The position numbers and the translations under genes were made by a program. A DNA stretch of 63,834 bases. Origin: Bradyrhizobium retamae. GTDB lineage: Bacteria; Pseudomonadota; Alphaproteobacteria; Rhizobiales; Xanthobacteraceae. The stretch is taken from the NCBI RefSeq assembly GCF_001440415.1, contig NZ_LLYA01000167.1, forward strand, positions 1-63,834. Direction: 5' to 3'. The notes under the pieces were generated by a model. The model worked only from the letters and a program-made list of their open reading frames with translations. It had not been told where the DNA came from and ran no database searches. How positions within the stretch are numbered: position 1 is the first letter of the stretch; every line of letters begins with the position of its first letter. Shown here in pieces: positions 56,809 through 63,834 of this stretch.

Positions 56809-58356
56809 CTACATCTGCACTTCGATCAGCCGCGGCCCCGGTTCGGCGATGGCTTCCGCCAGCGCCTTGTTGAAGTCGTCAGCATTGGCGACCGCGCGGC
56901 CCGGCACGCCCATGCCCTTGGCAAGCGCCACGAAGTCGAGGTCGGGACGGTCGATCTTGAGCATGTCCTGCGCGCGCTGCCCCGGCTCGCCGGCGCCGAC
57001 GCCGTCGAATTCGCCGCGAAGAATCTGGTAGATCTTATTGGCGAATACGATCGTGACGACGTTTAGGCCTTCGCGCGCCTGCGTCCACAGCGATTGCAGC
57101 GTGTACATCGCGCTGCCGTCGCCGACCATGCAGATCACCTTGCGGTCCGGGCACGCGACCGCGGCCCCCGTCGCGACCGGAGTCGAGAAGCCGATCGAGC
57201 CGCCCATGTTCTGTAGCCAGTCGTGCGGGGCGGCAGCGGCCGTCGGCGGAAAGAAGCCGCGGCCGGTGGTGATGGATTCATCGACCACGATGGCGTTTTC
57301 CGGGATCGCCATCGCAATCGCCTGCGCGATCGAGGCGTGCGTCAGCGCGCCGGTCGGTTTGGCGATTTCGACCATCTTTTGCGGCTGCCGGTCCTGCGGG
57401 TGCGCGTGCAGCGCGCCAGCCAGCGCTTCCAGCGCGGCAACGGAATTTTCGGCGCCCGTGGTCATGCGGTGCACTTCGCACCCTTGCGGCTTCAGCATGC
57501 TCGGCTTGTTCGGATAGGCGAAGAACGCCACGGGGTCGTTGGCCTCGACCAGCACGATATTCTTGAAATCCTTCAGGATCGGCAGCGCCTGCTCGATCAC
57601 GTAAGGAATGCGGTCGATCGCAAACCGGCCCCTGCCGCGCGCCATGCGTGGATTGTAGGTCTGGCCCATCACCTTGCAGCCGGTCTTGCCTGCGATCTGG
57701 GCGGCCAGCGCCAGCCCGTGCTCGGTCAGCGCGCTACCGGTCATCAGCAACAGCGTCGATGCGCCGCCGTTGCGCAAAACCTTGGCGGCATTGTCGACCG
57801 CCTGCGCGGAATAATTGGCGCGCTGGCTTTCCGCCGGCGCTAGCGCGATGCCGTCGGCCTCGTTCCAGGCAGTGTCGGCGGGCAGGATCAGCGTAGCAAT
57901 CTGCGGCGGCGAACTCTTGGCGGCTGCGATAGCGGCCGCGCCATCGGCGGCAACGGATTTGGCATCCGGCGAGGTCCGCACCCAGGACGACATCGGCCGC
58001 GCCAGCCCTTCGATGTCTGACGTCAGCGGGGCGTTGTAGCCGATATGGTAGGTCGCGTGCTGGCCGACGATGTTGACGATGCCGGAATTGGCCTTCTTGG
58101 CGTTGTGCAGGTTGGCAAGACCGTTGGCGAGGCCGGGCCCGAGATGCAACAGCGTCGAGGCCGGCGTGCCCTTCATGCGGTAATAGCCGTCGGCAGCCCC
58201 CGTCACCACGCCCTCGAACAGGCCGAGCACGCAGCGCATCCCCTCGACCCGGTCCAGTGCAGCGACGAAATGCATCTCCGAGGTGCCGGGATTGGTGAAG
58301 CAGACGTCCACCCCGCCCGCGACCAATGTCCGCACCAGACTTTCCGCACCGTTCAT
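56809..58356 (-). CDS. Thiamine-diphosphate enzyme, acetolactate-synthase-like
   Basis: 515 residues from the ATG at 58356 behind AAGGGGAATG. N-terminal PYR domain with the catalytic Glu in CVLGLFEGVVTGAADGYYRM, central domain, and C-terminal PP domain with GDGSAMYTLQSLWTQAREGL ... NKIYQ for ThDP and Mg2+. Annotated homologues are called acetolactate synthase large subunit, but without a small-subunit gene nearby a benzoylformate- or oxalyl-decarboxylase-like role is also possible. Confidence 0.85.
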   Translation of the reverse strand: MNGAESLVRTLVAGGVDVCFTNPGTSEMHFVAALDRVEGMRCVLGLFEGVVTGAADGYYRMKGTPASTLLHLGPGLANGLANLHNAKKANSGIVNIVGQHATYHIGYNAPLTSDIEGLARPMSSWVRTSPDAKSVAADGAAAIAAAKSSPPQIATLILPADTAWNEADGIALAPAESQRANYSAQAVDNAAKVLRNGGASTLLLMTGSALTEHGLALAAQIAGKTGCKVMGQTYNPRMARGRGRFAIDRIPYVIEQALPILKDFKNIVLVEANDPVAFFAYPNKPSMLKPQGCEVHRMTTGAENSVAALEALAGALHAHPQDRQPQKMVEIAKPTGALTHASIAQAIAMAIPENAIVVDESITTGRGFFPPTAAAAPHDWLQNMGGSIGFSTPVATGAAVACPDRKVICMVGDGSAMYTLQSLWTQAREGLNVVTIVFANKIYQILRGEFDGVGAGEPGQRAQDMLKIDRPDLDFVALAKGMGVPGRAVANADDFNKALAEAIAEPGPRLIEVQM

Positions 58357-58585
58357 GGTCTCATTCCCCTTCGCGCTTTGTTCTTTGGAGCCGCTGACGA
58401 TCAAACATTGTTCGCACGTTTCGTCAAAGGTTTAGCGGAACAATGCAGCCATCGCTTAGGGCATGTTGCCTTTTTTAACCGCGGCGTTTGAAAATGGCAG
58501 TGGTCACAGGCTCGTTGCTTGCATGACCGCCGCAATTATGGCCTGTCTCGACCTGCATATTCACATTTTTTCGCGAGGGAGAAAA

Positions 58586-59182
58586 ATGATCCGGGCTTTT
58601 GCTTTGCTGTTTGCAGCAATCACGATGCTGGTGGGGACCGGCCAAGCGCAGGCCCAAAATCTCTTTTTCTTTGAAGACTCGCGCGACATCATGGGCGGCG
58701 GCCCCGGTTTCTTTCGGCCCGGCATGCCCAGCGGATCGAGTCCGATCCCGCGCACGACCGTTTACTTTGCCGGCAATTACGCCCCCGGCACGATTCTCAT
58801 CAGCACCGCCGAGCGCCGGCTCTATCTCGTGCTCGGCAACGGCCAGGCGATCCGCTACGGCATTGGTGTAGGCCGGGACGGCTTCCGCTGGAGCGGAACC
58901 CACCGCATCACCGCAAAGAAGGAATGGCCGAGTTGGACACCGCCGGCCCAAATGCTCAGGCGCCGGCCCGACTTGCCGCGCCACATGGCCGGCGGCATCG
59001 ACAACCCGCTCGGCGCGCGGGCGATGTATCTGGGATCGACGCTGTACCGCATCCACGGCTCCAACGAGCCCGAGACGATCGGACAGGCGGTCTCATCCGG
59101 CTGCTTCCGCATGACCAATGAGGACGTGACCGATCTCTATAGCCGCGTCCGCATCGGCACGCCGGTTATCGTGAGGAATTAG
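58586..59182 (+). CDS. L,D-transpeptidase (YkuD family)
   Basis: 198 residues. Signal peptide about 1-24 (ending AQAQN). The catalytic YkuD motif is LYRIHGSNEPETIGQAVSSG followed by CFRM, giving the active-site Cys and His. Cross-links peptidoglycan (3-3 bonds) or attaches proteins in the periplasm. ATG at 58586 has GAGGGAG upstream. Confidence 0.93.
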   Translation: MIRAFALLFAAITMLVGTGQAQAQNLFFFEDSRDIMGGGPGFFRPGMPSGSSPIPRTTVYFAGNYAPGTILISTAERRLYLVLGNGQAIRYGIGVGRDGFRWSGTHRITAKKEWPSWTPPAQMLRRRPDLPRHMAGGIDNPLGARAMYLGSTLYRIHGSNEPETIGQAVSSGCFRMTNEDVTDLYSRVRIGTPVIVRN

Positions 59183-59279
59183 GCCATAGCCGTCCCGGCG
59201 TTGGGCGTCATACGCGCAAGCGCGTGATCGAGCCTTTCAAGCCTTGCACGCACGCGCCAATTGCTGCAGCGTTGTTTGA

Positions 59280-60092
59280 ATGCACACGCCCCGCCGATTC
59301 CTGTATGTACGGACGCTAGCGGCTGCTCTGTGCGCTGCGGCACTCGGCGAAACCTTCACGCCGTACACGGCTTTCGCCGATATTCCCGCCATCGCGCAGC
59401 GTCAGCGCACCGAGAAAAAGATCTTCACCGACAGCGAGATCGTCGAGGGCTTTCTGAAGATCGCCTTCGGCGCCGAATATCATCTCGCCGGCCGTGTCGA
59501 CCGCATCCGCAAATATGACGGGCCGGTGCGGGTGTTCGCCGACGGCACGCGCGCCGACCGCAAGGCGCAGCTCGCGAAGATCGTCGCCGACATCGCCGCG
59601 CGCGTTCAGCACCTCGACATCGCGATGGTCGAAACCAGCGAAGACGCCAATGTGCAGGTCAAGCTGGTGCGCGACCGCGATCTCCAGCGTACGATTGCGA
59701 CCTTCTACGGCAGCGAGCGGGCGCGCCAGATTCGCTCTTCGCTTGACCCGCAATGCCTGTCCGGCTTTCGCAAGAACGAGAAATTCGAAATCGAGCATTC
59801 CGACGTGATCCTCACCATCGACAATGGCGACTTCGTCTTCTTCGACTGCGCCTATGAGGAATTACTGCAGTCGCTCGGGCCGATCAACGACACCTCGACC
59901 GTGCCCTGGACCATGTTCAACGACAATGTGTCGAGGGGCTATTTCGATATCTACGACCAATACCTCCTCAACCTTCTCTACGATCCCCGGATCAAGCCCG
60001 GCATGACCGTTCAGGAGGTCAAGGCGCTGCTGCCGGATGTGCTAGCCGACGTGCGCACCTGGGTGCGAAAGGTCAACAACCTGCCGCAGTGA
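59280..60092 (+). CDS. Exported DUF2927 protein
   Basis: 270 residues with a signal peptide (about 1-33). The conserved part, IVEGFLKIAFGAEYHLAGRV, DRIRKYDGPVRVFADGTRAD and the C-terminal FDIYDQYLLNLLYDPRIKPG, is DUF2927, a family with a putative zincin-like fold in Alphaproteobacteria. Function not known. A terminator hairpin follows. Confidence 0.88.
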   Translation: MHTPRRFLYVRTLAAALCAAALGETFTPYTAFADIPAIAQRQRTEKKIFTDSEIVEGFLKIAFGAEYHLAGRVDRIRKYDGPVRVFADGTRADRKAQLAKIVADIAARVQHLDIAMVETSEDANVQVKLVRDRDLQRTIATFYGSERARQIRSSLDPQCLSGFRKNEKFEIEHSDVILTIDNGDFVFFDCAYEELLQSLGPINDTSTVPWTMFNDNVSRGYFDIYDQYLLNLLYDPRIKPGMTVQEVKALLPDVLADVRTWVRKVNNLPQ

Positions 60093-60097
60093 GGGGG

Positions 60098-60144
60098 CGC
60101 CCCGATTCCGTCTCGGCCCCCAAATCGGGGCCATCCACTTTTTT
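60098..60144 (+). terminator. Rho-independent terminator of the DUF2927 gene
   Basis: CCCCGATT (60100-60107) and AATCGGGG (60123-60130) form an 8-bp stem; TTTTTT follows 9 bp later. The loop is long (15 nt), so strength is moderate. Confidence 0.65.
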
Positions 60145-60241
60145 CCAACGACAACGCCAAGTTTTATCGATGAAAGGTTGTGACTTCCAAGAGCAAATCC
60201 TGTCTAATGGGGGTCATGGGTGCTTGCTATAAGTCCTTCAA

Positions 60242-61240
60242 ATGAACGACCTGCCGCGGATCCAGGCCTTGCGCTGTTTCATCACCGTGGCCCGCGAAGG
60301 CACTGTTTCGCGCGCGGCCACCTTGCTGCACCTCACCCAGCCTGCCGTCAGCCTGCAATTGAAGGGTCTTGAGGAGAGCACGGGCTTGCAGCTTTTCAAC
60401 CGGACGCCGGGCGGCTTTACCCTGACAGAGGCGGGTGCCGCCCTGCTGCCGCTGGCGCATCGGACGGTCTCGGCGTCGGCAGATTTCAGGACAGCGGCGG
60501 ATTCCTTGCGCGAATCGCTGCGGGGCACGTTGCGCGTCGGCACGATCTTGGATCCCGAGTCGATCCGGCTCGGTCCGTTCGTGCGAAGCCTCGCCACCTC
60601 CTCGAAAAAGACCGAAGTCTTCCTCCGCTACGGCATGACCGAGGACGTACTGGCGCAGATCGGCAGAGGCGAGCTCGACGTGGGATACTACATCGATGCC
60701 ACGCCCGCCGAATTCCTTACGTCAGGGATGCTGTCCGAACGCACCATCGATGATGGCAAGTTCCAGCTCATGGCGCTGGCGCGCTTCGACTACCGCGTGA
60801 TCGCTCCACTCCAATGGAGCGGCAAGGTACTAGGCAAGGACTGGGCCGGTCTCGCCGACCTGCCCTGGATCGGAACGCCGCATGACTCGGCGCATCGGAG
60901 ATTGCTCGACGACGTGTTCCGGCCGATCGGCTCTTCGCCGAAGCGCATCGCCTTCGCCGATCAGGAAGAAGCCATGATCGATCTTGTCGAAGGCGGCAAT
61001 GGCCTCGGCCTCGCCCGCGACAGCGTGCTCGACCGCGTCACGGGCAAACGGAATTTCGTGATTGCCGACAAGGTGGCGCTGACCTGCGACCTCGGTTTCG
61101 CCTGCCTGACGTCGCGGCGCCATGAGCCGATGATTGCACAAGCCTTCTCGGCCATGCAGGCGGTATGGGACCTAAAGCCGGCGAGCACGGCGCCTGCGCC
61201 GATCGAAGCGGCGAGATCACGGAAGAGCGCCCGCAGGTAA
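60242..61240 (+). CDS. LysR-type transcriptional regulator
   Basis: 332 residues. N-terminal winged HTH (IQALRCFITVAREGTVSRAA, HLTQPAVSLQLKGLEESTGL) and a C-terminal periplasmic-binding-like effector domain (from about 90). Target genes unknown; no divergent partner lies next to it. Reads towards the M48 gene (convergent). Confidence 0.93.
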   Translation: MNDLPRIQALRCFITVAREGTVSRAATLLHLTQPAVSLQLKGLEESTGLQLFNRTPGGFTLTEAGAALLPLAHRTVSASADFRTAADSLRESLRGTLRVGTILDPESIRLGPFVRSLATSSKKTEVFLRYGMTEDVLAQIGRGELDVGYYIDATPAEFLTSGMLSERTIDDGKFQLMALARFDYRVIAPLQWSGKVLGKDWAGLADLPWIGTPHDSAHRRLLDDVFRPIGSSPKRIAFADQEEAMIDLVEGGNGLGLARDSVLDRVTGKRNFVIADKVALTCDLGFACLTSRRHEPMIAQAFSAMQAVWDLKPASTAPAPIEAARSRKSARR

Positions 61241-61251
61241 ACCAGAGCGGA

Positions 61252-62358
61252 TCAGGATTTGCCGTCGCAGATCGATTTCAGCGATCGCCATTCCTCTGAC
61301 GTCAACAGCGGCGGCCCGCTGGCCGGCGGGTCTTGCCGGCTCATCCTTGCCAACCGGTCCTCGCTCAAGGGATGGGTGGAGATGATGGAGAGGCCCTTGC
61401 CCTCCTTTCCGGTGACTCGAAGCAGCAATTCCCCGGTCGGCTTCGCCGGCCGGCCGAGCCGGTGCATGACGTCGATCGCAAAACTGTCGGCATCGGTCTC
61501 GGCTTCGCGCGAATGCGACGACGTCACCAGCGTGCGCGAGGCGAAGATCAGCGCGCTGGATCCAGTGATATCGCCGAACAACAATCCGATCAGGAACGAC
61601 GTGCCGCCGTTGTGAATCATTGCGCGCATGCTGTCGCGATGCTTGAGATGGCCGAGCTCATGGGCCAGCACGCCCGCAATCTCATCGGCGTTCTCTGCCT
61701 TCGCCAATAATCCGTTGAACAGATAGACCTTGCCGCCCGGCAGCGCGAAGGCATTCGGCAACGAGCTCGACAGCACGCCCGACTGCACCGAGGTGTCGAG
61801 GCCCGCGGATTCGCGAAGCGCGGTAATGAGTTTAGTGAAGGCCTTTTGCCCGGCCGCATTGTCGCACACCTTGGCATCGAACATTGTCTTGATCTGGCTG
61901 TCTGCGACATCGCCGAGCCGCCGTTCGAACGCTTCGGGCACCAGCGGCGTGAGGCGATCGGCCGCGAGCGGAAGTCCGAACAGCACCACGGCGACGATGG
62001 AAGCAGCGGCCGCGAGCGACCAGCCGACGATGGCGGCAACGCCGCGGCGGCCGATCATGTGGTCATCGATCTTGGTGCAGCGCGAGACCAGCTCGTTGGC
62101 AAGCTCCTTGTCGCGAACCTCCAGCCGCGCCAGCGCGGGCGCGCTCAGGCAGCTCAGGCGCAGCATACCGGCCGGACTGTCGGCGCGGCGAATGTCGGCG
62201 TAAATCCACGCCGCCAGCGATTGTTCGCCCTCGATTTCGAGCCGCTCGGCAAGGCGAAGCGTCACCATGCGCCGCCGGCTCGACGTTCCGTCGAAATAGG
62301 TCGCCGAACCGAGCGTGGTGGATTTTGCAGGCGTTGGTGTATCGCTATCCATGACCAT
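61252..62358 (-). CDS. M48-family metalloprotease
   Basis: 368 residues. Zinc motif VLAHELGHLKHRDS with the third ligand Glu in SREAETDADSFA; membrane segments near 108-130 (GVAAIVGWSLAAAASIVAVV) and around the motif (GGTSFLIGLLFGDITGSSAL). Likely an inner-membrane or periplasmic quality-control protease. Start at 62358 or 62352; undecided. Follows the DUF898 gene by 15 bp, so probably one operon, a pairing common in Rhizobiales. Confidence 0.9.
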   Translation of the reverse strand: MVMDSDTPTPAKSTTLGSATYFDGTSSRRRMVTLRLAERLEIEGEQSLAAWIYADIRRADSPAGMLRLSCLSAPALARLEVRDKELANELVSRCTKIDDHMIGRRGVAAIVGWSLAAAASIVAVVLFGLPLAADRLTPLVPEAFERRLGDVADSQIKTMFDAKVCDNAAGQKAFTKLITALRESAGLDTSVQSGVLSSSLPNAFALPGGKVYLFNGLLAKAENADEIAGVLAHELGHLKHRDSMRAMIHNGGTSFLIGLLFGDITGSSALIFASRTLVTSSHSREAETDADSFAIDVMHRLGRPAKPTGELLLRVTGKEGKGLSIISTHPLSEDRLARMSRQDPPASGPPLLTSEEWRSLKSICDGKS

Positions 62359-62373
62359 CAGGACTCTGAAGCC

Positions 62374-63531
62374 TTAGAAGCCGCCGACATCGAGGCCGTC
62401 GGCGAATCCTTCGCCCAGCGCGTTGGCCATTCCGCCGCGCGCCGAAACGTTGGCGGCTGTCTCGATACCGCTGACATTGATCGATCCGAGCACCCTGACC
62501 CAGAGATCACGCAACAGATAGACCCGGATCACGATATTCATCGCCAGCGCGAAGGCAAGATAGCCGATACCGGCGAGCACCAGAAGCGGAATGCTCTTCG
62601 CAAATTCCTGGGACTTGAAAAACTCGCTGAAGGAATCGCCGCTCATGCTGGCGACCAATACCGCCGCCAGCGCCAGATAGGCCGAGAACACCAATCCGAG
62701 CACGACGATCCAGCCGATGACTTTCCAGTACAGGCCGATCAACGCGCTCTTGGGCAAGGACGATTCGACACGCACGCCACCGAACCGGATGCCCGAGAGC
62801 CACCAGCGCCATTCGATTGCCTTGAAGGCCCCGTAGATAAACGGCGCGAGCGGATACACCATCATGGCGACGGGCGCCAGCAGCCATAGCCACCAGCCGC
62901 GCTTGAAAAACTCCCAGCCGCGCCCCTCAAAACTGCCCTGCAGGTCGCCGTAGAAGGTGTGGCGCATCTTGTAGCGTTCGAGCGCGGCCGCGCGCCACGG
63001 CAGCGCCAGCCCAAGGGTGAGTGCCGACAACAGTCCCCACAGCGTCGCCCGCGCCGCGTAGGCCCAGCCCGATCCGGTCATCCAGAACCGCAGGCCGCGC
63101 CACACCGTGCGCGTCAGCCGGTAACGGCGCGCGCGGTAGATCGCGAACTGCCCGAACACATAGAAGAACGCGATCAGCGGAATACTGGCAAACGCCTGGA
63201 TATGCTCGGCCTCGAGGCCGACCAGAAAGTAGCCGAGATAGACCGGCACCAGGATCGCGAGCGCGACCAAAAATCCGATCAGCAATTCCTTGCCACGGCC
63301 GGTATACTCTGCGGCGTCGCCATAGACATGGGTGTTGGCCCAGAGATGGCGGCGGATATCGGTGAGCAGCCAAAATCGATAGAAGCCGAGGGTGACGAAT
63401 TCCAGCCCGGCGCCGCGCTTGACCAGATCGAAGAATTCGCCGCGGCTGCCCGAAAACGCCACCGGCATTGGCGGCGGCGCGGGCAAGGGCTGCGGTGGCG
63501 GCACCTGCGGCGGCCAGCTCATCTGATTCAT
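62374..63531 (-). CDS. DUF898 (YjgN family) membrane protein
   Basis: 385 residues. A Pro-rich N-terminus precedes six or more hydrophobic segments. Family motifs are visible: GRGKELLIGFLVALAILVPV, RARRYRLTRTVWRGLRFWMT, YKMRHTFYGDLQGSFEGRGW. Function of YjgN proteins is unknown; a role with the adjacent M48 protease is suggested by gene order. Confidence 0.9.
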   Translation of the reverse strand: MNQMSWPPQVPPPQPLPAPPPMPVAFSGSRGEFFDLVKRGAGLEFVTLGFYRFWLLTDIRRHLWANTHVYGDAAEYTGRGKELLIGFLVALAILVPVYLGYFLVGLEAEHIQAFASIPLIAFFYVFGQFAIYRARRYRLTRTVWRGLRFWMTGSGWAYAARATLWGLLSALTLGLALPWRAAALERYKMRHTFYGDLQGSFEGRGWEFFKRGWWLWLLAPVAMMVYPLAPFIYGAFKAIEWRWWLSGIRFGGVRVESSLPKSALIGLYWKVIGWIVVLGLVFSAYLALAAVLVASMSGDSFSEFFKSQEFAKSIPLLVLAGIGYLAFALAMNIVIRVYLLRDLWVRVLGSINVSGIETAANVSARGGMANALGEGFADGLDVGGF

Positions 63532-63689
63532 GGTTCAACTCCAGCGCGAACGGTAGCGGATCAAACCACAGATTTGCCGGTCGTTGTGTGACCCAGGTCC
63601 CACAGGTGCGCGGAAGCTCGCGGGTTTGAGGCTGGGCGGAGCCGTCGCGCCACGTTGGGACCACCTGCGTTGAGAGAGCCCCTCACCCC

Positions 63690-63720
63690 AACCTTCTCCC
63701 CGCAAGAGCGGAGAGAAGGA
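63690..63720. repeat. GC hairpin, dispersed host element
   Basis: CCTTCTCCCCGC and GCGGAGAGAAGG pair with a 4-nt loop and one mismatch, in the context CCCTCACCCCAACC, a motif repeated between genes in Bradyrhizobium. It may terminate the dehydrogenase gene that ends at 63728. Confidence 0.65.
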
Positions 63721-63727
63721 GCAAGAG

Positions 63728-63834
63728 CTACGCCGTCTTTTCGAACAGCTCCCGCCCGATCAGCATGCGGCGGATTTCACTGGTGCCGGCGCCGATCTCG
63801 TAGAGCTTTGCGTCACGCAACAGCCGGCCCGTGG
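63728..63834 (-). CDS. Isovaleryl-CoA dehydrogenase, C-terminal fragment
   Basis: The last 35 codons of a gene entering from the right edge. TGRLLRDAKLYEIGAGTSEI followed by RRMLIGRELFEKTA is the FAD-contacting C-terminus of acyl-CoA dehydrogenases and fits the isovaleryl-CoA dehydrogenase subgroup (leucine breakdown). Substrate assignment from a fragment is tentative. Confidence 0.7.
   Translation of the reverse strand, partial: TGRLLRDAKLYEIGAGTSEIRRMLIGRELFEKTA

Overview
The window is a stretch of chromosome from a Bradyrhizobium-like alphaproteobacterium carrying one complete integrated podovirus. The host flanks (about 1-4796 and 50398-63834) are GC-rich. They hold typical Rhizobiales genes: chpT next to cheA, a DUF1134/EipA envelope protein, dinB behind a GAAC-N7-GAAC SOS box, a DUF2927 protein, an L,D-transpeptidase, an M48 protease beside a DUF898 membrane protein, and the tail of an isovaleryl-CoA dehydrogenase. 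They also hold short palindromic repeats of the kind scattered through Bradyrhizobium genomes. Genus assignment is inferred from these genes, not tested.

From 4797 to 50362 lies a T7-like (Autographiviridae-type) temperate prophage of about 45.5 kb, bounded by a perfect 42-bp direct repeat. The repeat is the 5' half of a tRNA-Val(CAC) gene. The left end keeps the orphan 5' half with the host promoter; the right end keeps the whole tRNA, now fed by phage-borne upstream DNA. Copies of CTGCACGGAT lie just inside both ends and look like integrase arm sites. Every confident phage gene is on the minus strand, so the phage reads from right to left.

In transcription order (right to left) the phage has: an early gene followed by a strong terminator (50.0-49.4 kb); a lysozyme and candidate holin (48.8-47.6); primase, DnaB-like helicase and a metallophosphoesterase (47.4-44.2); nucleotide-metabolism genes (HD hydrolase, dGTP-diphosphohydrolase-type domain, nucleotidyltransferase; 44.1-41.7); family A DNA polymerase, an HNH-AP2 homing endonuclease, a winged-helix protein, a candidate ssDNA-binding protein, 5'-3' exonuclease and endonuclease VII (41.6-35.6); the single-subunit RNA polymerase (35.6-33.2); head, connector, scaffold, capsid, tail tubes, internal virion proteins and tail fibre (33.2-16.5); a second candidate holin and the terminase subunits (16.5-14.2). 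Then comes a non-coding region of about 2 kb, very rich in inverted repeats, followed by a left module of short, tightly overlapping genes that includes an ArdA antirestriction protein, a candidate excisionase and the tyrosine integrase.

Five copies of a 13-bp motif (minus strand CCTCCCTATTAGG) stand before five gene blocks and resemble the T7/T3 promoter core. They are the best candidates for the phage polymerase promoters. One sits at the edge of the AT-rich palindromic tract, an arrangement like a T7 replication origin. No CI-type repressor is recognisable, so how a T7-like phage with its own polymerase stays silent here is the main open biological question.
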